IMG/VR virus record: IMGVR_UViG_3300028920_000211
Span: 1-29,538 of that record
Source of the DNA: a virus
Length of the DNA: 29,538 bases
Direction: 5' to 3' (one strand)
How positions within the stretch are numbered: the first letter of the stretch is position 1; each line of letters begins with the position of its first letter. Positions 20,178-29,144 of the stretch are shown piece after piece. Position numbers and translations under genes: made by a program. The notes under the pieces were generated by a model, which was not told the DNA's origin, searched no databases, and saw only the letters and a program-made list of their open reading frames with translations.

Positions 20178-21509
20178 ATGAAACTGCATTATAATCAAGT
20201 TTCAAATACAATTCTTGATGTCAAGAAAAACAAAAGAAATGAATGTTTCAATTTCGGAAAGGACAACGCCTTTCCGTCTTTGATTGAAGCGTTGATTAAT
20301 ATGTCAGTGACTTCAAAGACTTGTGTTGATAGAGTGACAAAAGCAATTTACGGCGGTTCGTTTGGTGAAAAAGGCGAAGTTATTGTAAATTCAAAAGGTC
20401 AGACACTTAATGAAGTGTTAAGGATTGCCGCACGTGAATACGCAAAACATAACAACGTATTTATTCAAATTGGATATGACGGAAACTTTGATTACAAAAG
20501 CATCGTTGTTGTACCGGTAACGCACGGAAGGGTAGGAAAAGACGACGACAAAGGTTATTCGGGAAAATTTATTGTTTATGACAATTGGGATAAGTCAAAA
20601 GGTTCGAAGATTATGTCTTCAGGTTTTATGATTATTGACCGATTCAACCCGAAAAAAAGTGTTGTTAAAAAACAAATGGAAAATGCTGGCGAAATAGGTC
20701 AGTACAACGGACAACTTGTTCATATAAAAAAAGACGAAGCGTTTGTTTATTCGTTATCTGATATGAACTCAGTATTAAGCGAAGCACTTCTTGAAGGTAA
20801 TTCGCAAACATTCAGAAGTAGAGGTTCGGAAAAAGGATTCTTGAATACTAAATTATTAACAACACAACCTTTTGCAAGTGACGGCGACCGCCGTGACTTT
20901 AAAAAAGAATTAAACGGTGTTCGTGGTGCAAATAATTCAAGCGAAGTTGTGATTCTTGAAGCGACACAACAAACCGACGACCTTTCGAAGCAAGTAAAAC
21001 TTGACGACCTTTCTTCGCCTTACAACGATAAACTTTTTGAATATTCAGACAAGCAAGCTGAAAAGAATATTTGCAAGGCTTGGTCAGTTCCTTTGATATT
21101 GGTTGACACAACTGATTCGGGTTCTTTTGGTGATTCTGGCGGAAAGTTAAAAGAAGCGAAACTTCAATTGTGGGAAAGTCGAGAAGAAGACAGGAATCAA
21201 CTTGAATCATTCTTTTCTTCTATTATGAGGAAATTTCAAGACCCAGTTGAAGGCTTGGAAATTATAAACCCGTTTGAAAAAGTTAATGACGAACAAGAAT
21301 CTGAAGGACCAGAAAACGAAAACGCAAAAGCGCAAGCCGTTCTTCGTGGTTCTGTTGGTGGTGTTACTGCATTGCTTCAGATTCAACAAAGCGTTTCGGC
21401 TGGAACTACGACAAAAGAAGCGGGAATTGCAATGATTGTTAATATTTTCGGATTCAGCAAAGACGAAGCGATTGAAATGATGGGAGACCCTAAACAAAAT
21501 AATACTTAA
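20178..21509 (+). CDS. Portal protein
   Basis: This 443-residue protein sits between the HeH gene and the connector gene and has the traits of portal proteins of Bacteroidota siphophages: an N-terminal part on pattern CFNFGKDNAFPSLIEALINM, a central QAEKNICKAWSVPLILVD (the region where portals carry 'Y..P..L'), and the C-terminal segment GSVGGVTALLQIQQSVS with EAGIAMIVNIFGFSKDEA. The portal forms the ring through which DNA enters and leaves the head and docks terminase. It overlaps none of its neighbours; the next start lies 5 bases away. The rest of the packaging genes (terminase) are 4.7 kb downstream, behind the lysis genes. Confidence 0.85.
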   Translation: MKLHYNQVSNTILDVKKNKRNECFNFGKDNAFPSLIEALINMSVTSKTCVDRVTKAIYGGSFGEKGEVIVNSKGQTLNEVLRIAAREYAKHNNVFIQIGYDGNFDYKSIVVVPVTHGRVGKDDDKGYSGKFIVYDNWDKSKGSKIMSSGFMIIDRFNPKKSVVKKQMENAGEIGQYNGQLVHIKKDEAFVYSLSDMNSVLSEALLEGNSQTFRSRGSEKGFLNTKLLTTQPFASDGDRRDFKKELNGVRGANNSSEVVILEATQQTDDLSKQVKLDDLSSPYNDKLFEYSDKQAEKNICKAWSVPLILVDTTDSGSFGDSGGKLKEAKLQLWESREEDRNQLESFFSSIMRKFQDPVEGLEIINPFEKVNDEQESEGPENENAKAQAVLRGSVGGVTALLQIQQSVSAGTTTKEAGIAMIVNIFGFSKDEAIEMMGDPKQNNT

Positions 21510-21513
21510 TACA

Positions 21514-22023
21514 ATGGCTAATTTAATAACAGTAACGGAATTCACAAACTTCAGGAATATTTCAAAGAAGGTTGATGAATCAAAAGTGAACGAAGCTATT
21601 GCGTTAGCTCAAAAATCTGACCTTTTTGACGCACTTGGGGACTTCTACTTCGATTTAATAAAAAACAACGCTGAATCGTCTTATTATGACTTAATGAATG
21701 GTTGTGAATTTAATTATGAAGGTGAATTGTACATTCACGACGGAATAAAAGCATTTCTTGCTGACCTTGCTTACGCTCGTTATATTTATATGGTAAATGT
21801 TAATTTGACCCCTTTCGGTGCGCAACAAAAGTTTACACAAGATTCAACGGGTGTTGACCGTAATGTCATAAAAGACTTGTCGAAGCAAGCGCAAATTGAC
21901 GGGAATATTAAGTTTAAAATTATACAAAAATATCTATTAAGTAAGCCGAATACTTTTTCAAGATATTGCAAGGGAAAGTCAAGAGGCACGGGGTTCGGTA
22001 GTGTAAAAATATCAAAATTATAG
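21514..22023 (+). CDS. Head-tail connector protein
   Basis: This 169-residue protein follows the portal at operon spacing. The pattern MANLITVTEFTNFRNI ... KVNEAIALAQKSDLF, then ADLAYARYIYMVNVNLTPFG, matches the head-completion or adaptor proteins that come after portals in flavobacterial phages (a helical bundle that binds the portal). It ends with basic residues (RYCKGKSRGTGFGSV). The stop is TAG, a normal stop here. The role follows from position plus pattern. Confidence 0.7.
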   Translation: MANLITVTEFTNFRNISKKVDESKVNEAIALAQKSDLFDALGDFYFDLIKNNAESSYYDLMNGCEFNYEGELYIHDGIKAFLADLAYARYIYMVNVNLTPFGAQQKFTQDSTGVDRNVIKDLSKQAQIDGNIKFKIIQKYLLSKPNTFSRYCKGKSRGTGFGSVKISKL

Positions 22024-22026
22024 ATT

Positions 22027-22659
22027 ATGAGTTTAAGTACAATTTTAAACAAAAAAAACATTCCTTATTTTGTGATTGCCGCACTGGTGATTTATATTTT
22101 AATGACAGGGAAGTCTGAAGTGGTTGAAGTGAAGATTCCTTCAAAAGAAAATTCGGTTAAGATAAGCGACCCAGAACCAGAAGTTCGGGTTGATACTATT
22201 TACAAGAACGTTTTTATTGAAGGAAAGAAGGTTGTTCAGAAGCGAGTTATTGAGGTTGAAAACCCGGTGAATAAAGAATTGCTTAAGAAGTACGAAGAAG
22301 CGGTCAAGGCGAACGATAGTATTCAGCAAGTGAAGGTTTTTAAAGATGCTATAAAAGAGCGTAAGTACACGGAAAGACTTGAAGATTCGGTTCAGGTTAT
22401 AACGGTTAAAAGTGAAGTTATCGGAAAATTGAAAAAGCAAGTAATAAGCTATGAAACAAAGCCTCGGGTAATAAAATTTAAAACGAACCGAACGAAGCCA
22501 GTTGTTTATATTGGTGGGTTTGCTAATTTGCCAACGATTCAGGACGCAAAGCCTTCTTTCGGTCTTCAGATACAAATTTCAAGTAAAAAAGGAGTATTAA
22601 CATCTGGAATCGATATTCAAAAAAAAATTCACATCGGTTACGCAATAAAATTATTTTAA
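22027..22659 (+). CDS. Membrane-anchored protein with beta C-terminus, possible unimolecular spanin
   Basis: This 210-residue protein has one N-terminal membrane anchor (about 12-27, IPYFVIAALVIYILMTG) with no cleavage site, then a charged, partly coiled periplasmic part (about 60-150, KELLKKYEEAVKANDSIQQ). The last 50 residues are alternating strands ending in Phe (PVVYIGGFANLP, LTSGIDIQKKIHIGYAIKLF), which look like outer-membrane beta strands with the typical terminal aromatic. The gene is next to the holin. An inner-membrane anchor and an outer-membrane-like C-terminus in one chain would suit a protein that fuses or breaks the outer membrane at lysis. Spanin function is inference; no lipobox is present. 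Confidence 0.5.
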   Translation: MSLSTILNKKNIPYFVIAALVIYILMTGKSEVVEVKIPSKENSVKISDPEPEVRVDTIYKNVFIEGKKVVQKRVIEVENPVNKELLKKYEEAVKANDSIQQVKVFKDAIKERKYTERLEDSVQVITVKSEVIGKLKKQVISYETKPRVIKFKTNRTKPVVYIGGFANLPTIQDAKPSFGLQIQISSKKGVLTSGIDIQKKIHIGYAIKLF

Positions 22660-23190
22660 ATGGACTTAACGAACTTCATAATCAAGAATTTAATAATAAT
22701 GCACAAGGGTACAATTACATTGAAAGTAAAGTCGGCCTTAATTTTGTCAATCTTTTCTTCGCCTATGGCCTTAGTGGGTGACAGTTTAATAGAATGGCTT
22801 CATTTTAATATCGCTTTTATGTCTTTTGTATTCGGTGCTGTGATAATAGACCACGTTGTCGGGTCATATGTTCACGCTTATATAAAGAAAGACTTCAAAA
22901 TGAAGTTGAATGTGCAAGGTTTCTTTATGAAAACTACATTGATCGTATTTGTTTTCTTTCTAGGTCGTGGCATTGTTTATATGTTAGGCGAAGAAAATGT
23001 TGTTGCTATTTACTTTAGAATGATTATGCGGTTAATGGTTTTTATTTATCCAGCCGGAAGCGCACTTGTTAATATTAGCATAATAACTAACGGCAAGTTC
23101 CCTCCTTTAGGCTTTATGAAAAAGATTGCGAAGTTCAATAATAGTCTTGATGTCAAAGAATTTGTTGATAAGGACAAGGGGGAAAAGTAA
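22660..23190 (+). CDS. Phage holin (multi-pass membrane protein)
   Basis: This 176-residue protein starts directly after the previous stop codon (TAA then ATG). It has four hydrophobic segments: about 22-45 (VKSALILSIFSSPMALVG), 48-68 (FMSFVFGAVIIDHVVGSYV), 87-108 (TTLIVFVFFLGRGIVYML) and 114-140 (MRLMVFIYPAGSALVNISII). Charged ends and the DHVVGSYVHAYIKK and YPAGSALVNISIITNGKFPP patterns are typical of holins of Bacteroidota phages. Holins open the inner membrane at a set time so that the lysozyme reaches the wall. ATG 22699 (MHKGTI) is an alternative start. It is followed by the spike and lysozyme genes. Confidence 0.75.
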   Translation: MDLTNFIIKNLIIMHKGTITLKVKSALILSIFSSPMALVGDSLIEWLHFNIAFMSFVFGAVIIDHVVGSYVHAYIKKDFKMKLNVQGFFMKTTLIVFVFFLGRGIVYMLGEENVVAIYFRMIMRLMVFIYPAGSALVNISIITNGKFPPLGFMKKIAKFNNSLDVKEFVDKDKGEK

Positions 23191-23229
23191 AAAATTTGCA
23201 TCAAACACATAAAAAAAACTATTTTCAAT

Positions 23230-25476
23230 ATGAATATAATAACAACAATTTCGGAAAAGTATTTTGAATTAAACGGGATTCAATTTGCAAAGATTTACCA
23301 ACCTTTGAAGCAGGGAGTTTCAGCAATTGGCATTTACAATACTAAGGACAATAGTCAGCAACTAATATCAAGCACGGTTTTCAGTGATTTTGAAATTGAC
23401 GGGGTGACTTACGGAACACAATCTGAAACGATTGCAGCATTGTTGCCGGTTATTTATTTGGAAGATGCGTTTTTCGATAATTCAGTTATAAATTATAATG
23501 GTGACCAGATTGTTAATAATATAGTAAATAATCCAGACGAAGAAGACATTACTGAATCGGATTCAGTTTTAAAATTAAAAGAAAGAGATTTTACGGATGG
23601 GGGTCAAAAAGGATATAAGATTATAAGAAGTGGGTTTGATTGGTCTGTGATTCCAGCAAGCTATGAAAATTCAATTCTTGAAATAAGATATTCTTTTGAT
23701 TTGACTGATCTTAATGTTGTAATACCTTCTAATTGCGTATTGAAGTTTAAAGGCGGGCTTCTTAAAAATTTTAGTTCAATTGATTTAAATAATTGTATAA
23801 TTGAATCTTATCAAAATAAAATTATTTATTCCACCGGGGTTATAGTTGGAATGTGTTCTAATAAGTTTGTTTATCCTGAATGGTTTGGGGCGATTGGTGA
23901 CGACTTAACGAACGATTACGAATCTTTCAGGCTGTCTTTTCAGGCTTCAAAATGCGTTCATGTATCGAATAAAACTTACAGGATTGATGCTTATTCTTCA
24001 TTAAATTTGACCTCTGGTTTTGAATTAAGTGGGAAAGGTACCTTGAAATTTGTTCAGAAGGGTCAAAGATTTTTATACGGAAGTAATATTGATAATGTCA
24101 CTATCAAAGACATTTCTTTTGATATGGTTGACGCAACTTCACAGGGTTTTCTTGGCGGCGGTTATATAAGATTTGAAGACAGTTATAATATTAAAATAGA
24201 AAACATTAAAATACTTCAAACGAGTTGGGATGGCATTAAATTTTTAAGATGCAATAGCTTTAAAATACTGAATTCAAATATTAATTACAACGTTTCTTCG
24301 GCGATTCAGATTGAGGATTGTCATGACTTTATAGTTGAAAATAATGATTTATCAAAAAATGGTTTAAACAGAATTGACGATTCTTATTCCGATTTGCCTA
24401 CTGGCTGGACTGGAACTCATGTCGGTAGAGGTATAACAATTTTTGAAAACTGTTATAATGGATTAGTAAAGGGAAATTCTGTTGTTTTGAATTCTGAATA
24501 CGGTATGCGTATTTTTTCTGAATCAACTGTAAGAGGGTGTAATAGAATTTATTTTGATAACAATTACTTTGAAGACAACGGGCATCCAGCCGGCACGTAT
24601 GGTACAATTTCTTTGGGTTCTGACAAAGGAATTGATTTGTTAATTAATAACAGTGATTCAGTTCAAAGAACAGAATCAATAAGAGTAACAAATAATAGAT
24701 TTTTAAGAAGCGTAAAAAATTTCGGGGCTTCAGTAAGCTTGCATTGTTACGATTCGGTTATTGAAAACAATGAAATAATTCATTCAGGCGATTCAAAACA
24801 TTTATTGTCTGGTGTGTTTTTGTACGGTGCTTATGATTGTATTTTTGACGGAAATTATCAAAAAGGAATGCTTCAAGCTTATCAAGTGGGGTCGCAAAAT
24901 AGCACGGATTTAGTTTTTAAAAATGAAGTTGCCAAAGATATAAGAAAGTTTTTTGTTGGTTCGCCATTAGGTTTTAATATTGTGTCAAATGCATACATGA
25001 AACATAGAACTGATGTTGCTGTAAGTGGTGACAATGGTTTTAACACGACTGCAAATTGGAATATGAACGACGTATTTATAGACGGTTTTCATAGAGGTAT
25101 AGAGTTAAACGCGGCTACTTTTTTCGGTAGAAATATAAGAACTATAAACACGACAGACACCGGATTTAGAAATTACGGCGTTGCTAACTCTGGTTCAAGA
25201 TTAGTGCAATGTGACTTTGATACGATAAACCCGAACGAAAAGTCAAACGTTATTTATGATGGTAATTCAGGTCAATCGGTTGTTGTAATGTGTTTGCCGT
25301 TTATGCCAACGCAAGGTTATTATAAAACCGGTTCTTTTGTGTTAAATACTTCTTATGGTGTTGATGGTAATAATATGATGATAATCGGGTGGTCAAGAAT
25401 AACAACGGGTACGGGAAATGTTTTAAATACAGATTGGAAGGCTTTATATGTTTCAGTTGTATCGCCTTCAACTTAA
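23230..25476 (+). CDS. Tail spike with right-handed beta-helix (pectin-lyase fold)
   Basis: This 748-residue protein begins with an N-terminal domain (1 to about 110) of the type that attaches the spike to the virion. Residues about 140-560 form a right-handed beta-helix: many short strands with Asn ladders and the marker VYPEWFGAIGDD (215-226) that begins this fold in phage spikes, followed by repeats like DNVTIKDISFDM and NIKIENIKILQTSWDGIKF. The C-terminal part (about 600-748) is a compact beta domain, probably the trimerisation or binding tip. Such proteins bind and often cut surface polysaccharide. No signal peptide. It is set apart from the tail genes, between holin and lysozyme, which suggests independent exchange of the host-range gene. 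Confidence 0.85.
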   Translation: MNIITTISEKYFELNGIQFAKIYQPLKQGVSAIGIYNTKDNSQQLISSTVFSDFEIDGVTYGTQSETIAALLPVIYLEDAFFDNSVINYNGDQIVNNIVNNPDEEDITESDSVLKLKERDFTDGGQKGYKIIRSGFDWSVIPASYENSILEIRYSFDLTDLNVVIPSNCVLKFKGGLLKNFSSIDLNNCIIESYQNKIIYSTGVIVGMCSNKFVYPEWFGAIGDDLTNDYESFRLSFQASKCVHVSNKTYRIDAYSSLNLTSGFELSGKGTLKFVQKGQRFLYGSNIDNVTIKDISFDMVDATSQGFLGGGYIRFEDSYNIKIENIKILQTSWDGIKFLRCNSFKILNSNINYNVSSAIQIEDCHDFIVENNDLSKNGLNRIDDSYSDLPTGWTGTHVGRGITIFENCYNGLVKGNSVVLNSEYGMRIFSESTVRGCNRIYFDNNYFEDNGHPAGTYGTISLGSDKGIDLLINNSDSVQRTESIRVTNNRFLRSVKNFGASVSLHCYDSVIENNEIIHSGDSKHLLSGVFLYGAYDCIFDGNYQKGMLQAYQVGSQNSTDLVFKNEVAKDIRKFFVGSPLGFNIVSNAYMKHRTDVAVSGDNGFNTTANWNMNDVFIDGFHRGIELNAATFFGRNIRTINTTDTGFRNYGVANSGSRLVQCDFDTINPNEKSNVIYDGNSGQSVVVMCLPFMPTQGYYKTGSFVLNTSYGVDGNNMMIIGWSRITTGTGNVLNTDWKALYVSVVSPST

Positions 25477-25490
25477 AAAAAAATAAAAAA

Positions 25491-26036
25491 ATGAATTTAT
25501 CAAATTACAAGAAAATAGTAAAAAATCATAAAGAAGAATTTAAGCTGTTTAAGGACCGTTTCTTTCCGGTTGTTATGAAGTGGGAAGGCGGCGGGAAGTT
25601 GCATAAGGTTGATGGAGATTCCGGCGGGTGGACTATTTACGGCATAGCTTACAATTTCAACAAGGCTTTGTTCAATAATTTTACGGATTTTAAAGACACT
25701 ACTCTTGAAGAAGCTTCTTATATTGCATTTGTGAAATACTATCTAGCTTCGAATGCTGAATTAGTTCCTTACGATTCAAAGCTTTATTATTTTGATATGG
25801 CTTACAATATGGGAGTGTCAAGGGCAATAAGGATAATGCAAAAATGTATAGGGGTGAAAGTTGATGGTATTATTGGAGAAATAACAAAATCAAAGCTTCA
25901 CCTGCTAAAGGAGTATGATATGAAGATTGAAAGAAATTCTTTTTATAATAGATTGGCCGAGAACAATTATAAAATGAAGAAATTCTTAAGGGGTTGGTTG
26001 AACCGAAGCAAAGCTATTTTTGATTTTAAATACTAA
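25491..26036 (+). CDS. GH108-type phage lysozyme (endolysin)
   Basis: The start is ATG 25491 (MNLSNYKKIV, 181 residues), just after an A-rich leader; the frame is also open to 25389, but that overlaps the spike gene. E32 in MKWEGG and the following DSGGWTIYGI (43-52) match the catalytic Glu and the G-G-x-T-x-x-G-I element of glycoside hydrolase family 108, which cuts the sugar chain of peptidoglycan. FDMAYNMGVSRAI and the end GVKVDGIIGEITKS are also as in this family, the latter like the peptidoglycan-binding part. There is no signal peptide, so it needs the holin for export. It lies with the holin and spanin-like genes, separated by the spike gene. Confidence 0.85.
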   Translation: MNLSNYKKIVKNHKEEFKLFKDRFFPVVMKWEGGGKLHKVDGDSGGWTIYGIAYNFNKALFNNFTDFKDTTLEEASYIAFVKYYLASNAELVPYDSKLYYFDMAYNMGVSRAIRIMQKCIGVKVDGIIGEITKSKLHLLKEYDMKIERNSFYNRLAENNYKMKKFLRGWLNRSKAIFDFKY

Positions 26037-26047
26037 ATGAAATTGTC

Positions 26048-26215
26048 ATGAAGAAGCAACACGATCAAAATCGAAAAAGATGGATTCAGTTTTTAGAAAA
26101 AAGAATTGCGGTTATGGTTGTTAAGGGTGCTTCGAAAGCGAAGATTGAAGCGTTGAAGGGAAACTTAAAAAGGTTGAAAAATGTCGAAAAGAAATATAAC
26201 AAAAAAGACACTTGA
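26048..26215 (+). CDS. Small basic protein before terminase
   Basis: ATG 26048 to TGA 26213-26215 encodes 55 residues (MKKQHDQNRKRWIQF ... SKAKIEALKGNLKRLKN), helical and rich in Lys and Arg. It fills the gap between lysozyme and terminase and overlaps the small terminase start by 35 bases in another frame. The composition and helical pattern look like a real small phage protein, possibly a nucleic-acid binder; function unknown. Confidence 0.5.
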   Translation: MKKQHDQNRKRWIQFLEKRIAVMVVKGASKAKIEALKGNLKRLKNVEKKYNKKDT

Positions 26216-26750
26216 TAAATACAAGAAGGTTGTTGATGAATGGTTCAACAATGATTTCAATGGTAAACAAGCGTATTTAAAATTTTACCCGAATGTTAAA
26301 CCGGATACGGCGACAACTAATTTTTCAAAGATTTCGGTGATTCCAGAAGTTGAAGAATATATTAATTTTAAAAACGAAGAGGCCGCGAAGATTGTTGAAA
26401 TGACGCATGAAGGAATACTTAGAGAATTGAAAAGCTGGGTTGAATCGGATATTACTCAAGTTATAGGATTGTCGCCAGAACAAGTGAAGCAATTGCCAGT
26501 TTCATTGCGAAGACTGGTAAATAAATTCAAACATACTAAAAATAAGAATTACAGCCAGAAAGGCGAATTGTTATTTGAACAAGATACGATTGAACTTTCT
26601 TTTGTTTCAAAAGAACGTGCGCTTGAAATGATTAACAAGCACTTAGGATTTTACGAAGCTGACAACAAACAAAAAGCGCCGCAAATAAATTATAACGATT
26701 TAAGTCCTAAAGTATTATTGGAAATTTGGAATGCAAGAAAACAAGATTGA
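26181..26750 (+). CDS. Terminase small subunit
   Basis: This 189-residue protein overlaps the start of the large subunit by 20 bases, the usual layout. Its N-terminal part (WFNNDFNGKQAYLKFYPNV, then TATTNFSKISVIPEVEEYI) resembles the HTH domain of the small terminase subunit, which recognises the packaging site; the middle (HEGILRELKSWVESD) is the helical oligomerisation region. Small terminases form rings and start cutting of the genome. No cos or pac site could be identified from the sequence. Confidence 0.75.
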   Translation: MSKRNITKKTLDKYKKVVDEWFNNDFNGKQAYLKFYPNVKPDTATTNFSKISVIPEVEEYINFKNEEAAKIVEMTHEGILRELKSWVESDITQVIGLSPEQVKQLPVSLRRLVNKFKHTKNKNYSQKGELLFEQDTIELSFVSKERALEMINKHLGFYEADNKQKAPQINYNDLSPKVLLEIWNARKQD

Positions 26751-28185
26751 TATTGAAGTTCTGGAAGTATGCAAGGCTTTGTTCCGTAAAAGGATATTTG
26801 ATTTCATTACTATTTTTAACAGAAAAAAACACAAGAAGCAAGAAGAAGCATTGTATTTTTTGACTGACGACGAAACGGAAGAATTTTTGTACGGTGGTGC
26901 TGCTGGTGGCGCTAAGTCTTGGACTGGTTGTGTTTGGTTGTTATTTATGTGTTTATTGTTTCCGAATACAAAGTGGTTTATAGGGCGCGAAGAATTAAAG
27001 CGAATTACTGAATCAACTTTGATAACCTTCTTTAAGGTTGCCAGGGCTTACTTTGCTGAAGGAATGTTCAAGTATAACGGTCAAAAAAACTTTATAATTT
27101 TCAATAATGGAAGTCGTATTGATTTACTTGAGTTAAAATACAAGCCGAGCGACCCTCTTTATGAAAGATTTGGTTCAACTGAATATACTGGCGGCTGGAT
27201 TGAAGAAGGGGGCGAAATAAATTACGGTGCTTATGAGGTTTTAAAGACAAGAATCGGTCGTCATTATAATGATTATTACAATATTATCGCAAAGATATTT
27301 ATTACTTGTAATCCGAAAAAGAACTGGTTGTATAGTGAGTTTTACAAGCCTTTCGTCAAAGGAGTGTTGAAGACTGGATTGAAGCGATTCTTGCAAGCTT
27401 TTGTCCAGGATAACCCTTTTATTGAAGGTGGTTATATTGAAAGACTTAGAAGAACAAAAGACAAGTCAAAGCGTGAAAGGCTTTTAAAGGGAAATTGGGA
27501 CTATGACGACAGTCCTTATGCGTTATGTGATTTTGATTCGATTACAAATGTTTTCGAAAATAACCATATAAATAAAGATGAAAGCGGCAAAAAGAAGCCA
27601 GGTTTGAAAAAATACTTGACTGCTGACGTCGCAAGGTTTGGTTCGGATTATGCAAGGATTGGAGTATGGGAAGATTGGGACTTGATCGAGGTTCAAAGTT
27701 TTGAAATAAGCAAAACGACGGATATACAGGCCTCAATCGAAGCTTTAAGGTCAAAGCATCAAATACCGAAGTTTCAGTGTGTGGCTGATGAAGACGGTGT
27801 CGGCGGCGGCGTGGTTGATAATTGTGGTATAAAAGGTTTTGTGAATGGTTCAAGGCCATTTAAGGAAAAAATAACGGACAAGACAAAAGAGGTTCCGAAT
27901 TATGAGAATCTACAAACGCAATGTTTGTTTGGTTTGGCTCAAAAAATTGTTGAAGGTTCTATCAATATTAGTGCGGATTTATCGCCAGCCGAAAAAGAAA
28001 TGATTGTTGAGGAACTTGGAACGATTGAACGTGACCCGAAAAACACAAGAAAATTAGCTTTAACAAAGAAAGCAAAAATAAAAGAAGATATAGGAAGGTC
28101 GCCAGATTGGCGTGACTTGATGCTTATGCGAAAAATCTTTGATTACAGTGAAAACAATATGGTAGGATTTAGATTTTTAAAATAG
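26731..28185 (+). CDS. terL: Terminase large subunit
   Basis: This 484-residue packaging motor has an N-terminal ATPase: Walker A GGAAGGAKS (55-63), the Walker B-like WIEEGGE (156-162) with catalytic Glu, and motif III TCNP (192-195). The C-terminal nuclease has RNase H-like acidic residues: TADVARFGSD (D299), VADEDGVGGG (D353, D355) and SPDWRD (D459). It translocates DNA into the prohead at the portal and cuts it. All key motifs are present, so it should be active. The genome end type (cos or headful) cannot be read from the protein by eye; a circular assembly fits either. The stop is TAG. Confidence 0.93.
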   Translation: MQENKIDIEVLEVCKALFRKRIFDFITIFNRKKHKKQEEALYFLTDDETEEFLYGGAAGGAKSWTGCVWLLFMCLLFPNTKWFIGREELKRITESTLITFFKVARAYFAEGMFKYNGQKNFIIFNNGSRIDLLELKYKPSDPLYERFGSTEYTGGWIEEGGEINYGAYEVLKTRIGRHYNDYYNIIAKIFITCNPKKNWLYSEFYKPFVKGVLKTGLKRFLQAFVQDNPFIEGGYIERLRRTKDKSKRERLLKGNWDYDDSPYALCDFDSITNVFENNHINKDESGKKKPGLKKYLTADVARFGSDYARIGVWEDWDLIEVQSFEISKTTDIQASIEALRSKHQIPKFQCVADEDGVGGGVVDNCGIKGFVNGSRPFKEKITDKTKEVPNYENLQTQCLFGLAQKIVEGSINISADLSPAEKEMIVEELGTIERDPKNTRKLALTKKAKIKEDIGRSPDWRDLMLMRKIFDYSENNMVGFRFLK

Positions 28186-28189
28186 ATTT

Positions 28190-28738
28190 ATGAAGGAAAT
28201 AATTAATTTTAAGTTAAAGGAATTTTTAAATCAAGACCCTGAATTGATTCAGGAATATATTGTTGCGCTTCAATACCTTAAACCGATTAAAACTGTCAAG
28301 GAAGTTTTTCACTTAAAACTTAAACACGTTGAACATATAAAACAAAGCCTTTATTCGAATGAAGACGATGAATTGATTAAAATTGTCGCACGTGTTCAAG
28401 GTTTGAAACTGAAGGAAGTTTTTGAAATAAAAATTATTGAGTTCTTCAGAATAATTGCTTCAGTTAAAGTTCAAATTGATACAATAAGAAAAGCTGAAGA
28501 AAATCGACTTTCACCGGCTGAAATTAATTTCAAATGGGAAGCCGTAGAAGGTGATGAAAAAATGTCGAAATTCGGCATTTATAACACGCTTGAAAGTTTA
28601 TCGGGTGGCGACATATTGAAATATAAGAAAATTATGAATTTACCTTATTCAGAGGTTTTCACAGCGTTATTAATGAAGAAGACGGCAAGCGACCTTCAAA
28701 GGAAAATGGATAGAATAAAAACGAAAAACGATGTATAA
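28190..28738 (+). CDS. Conserved structural-module protein, unassigned
   Basis: This 182-residue protein lies 4 bases after the large terminase. It is helical, with Lys/Glu-rich segments (EIINFKLKEFLNQDPELIQ) and a C-terminal segment WEAVEGDEKMSKFGIYNTLE ... GGDILKYKKIMNLPYSEVF that I take as the mark of a phage family. Its end (TALLMKKTASDLQRKM) resembles the helical end of tail-assembly chaperones, but the tape measure gene is four genes away, so this is weak. It overlaps the next gene by 8 bases. Probably a virion assembly protein; the exact part is unknown. Confidence 0.55.
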   Translation: MKEIINFKLKEFLNQDPELIQEYIVALQYLKPIKTVKEVFHLKLKHVEHIKQSLYSNEDDELIKIVARVQGLKLKEVFEIKIIEFFRIIASVKVQIDTIRKAEENRLSPAEINFKWEAVEGDEKMSKFGIYNTLESLSGGDILKYKKIMNLPYSEVFTALLMKKTASDLQRKMDRIKTKNDV

Positions 28739-29144
28739 TATTTTAAAAACAATTTGCACAACTAAAAGCTTTCCTTTTGTTTATGCAAGAAGGGATTTTC
28801 AAAACCTTTACGATGAAGTTGAGCAAAAAAACGTCCCGCATTTATTTCTTGATCCTGTAATAATTGAAGATGTGGTTAATGATATGAATGTAATTGAAGG
28901 GAAAATTTATTCAGGTGAATTTATGCTTCTGGTTTCTTCAGATATTGACGAAGAAAGTTATGACGAACGTTATCAAAACCATATTAAACCGCTTGTTGAT
29001 TCAGAGGTTGAGGCAATTAAAGAGGAAATTCGCTGCGGTCAAGGGGTTAAGTTCAACCTTTGGCGAACAATTGAAGTAATAAATGTTTTTGATTACAATT
29101 TCGACGGGCTTATTGTTTCGTATAACATAACAATTGAAGAATAA
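28731..29144 (+). CDS. Tail-terminator / neck-type protein
   Basis: This 137-residue protein is alpha/beta, with a C-terminal part NLWRTIEVINVFDYNFDGL and a middle EGKIYSGEFMLLVSSDIDEE. Size, the beta-rich pattern and the place between terminase-linked and gp10-like genes fit the small neck or tail-terminator proteins of siphophages in Bacteroidota. Its ATG overlaps the previous gene, and its stop overlaps the next start (TAATG), so translation is coupled. The specific role is inferred. Confidence 0.55.
   Translation: MYNILKTICTTKSFPFVYARRDFQNLYDEVEQKNVPHLFLDPVIIEDVVNDMNVIEGKIYSGEFMLLVSSDIDEESYDERYQNHIKPLVDSEVEAIKEEIRCGQGVKFNLWRTIEVINVFDYNFDGLIVSYNITIEE

Noticed and set aside
23230-25476. 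Diversity-generating retroelement target in the spike
   Set aside because: No reverse transcriptase and no template/variable repeat pair seen.
25389-25490. N-terminal extension of the lysozyme
   Set aside because: It overlaps the spike gene, lacks family similarity and adds no signal peptide; ATG 25491 has a typical A-rich leader.
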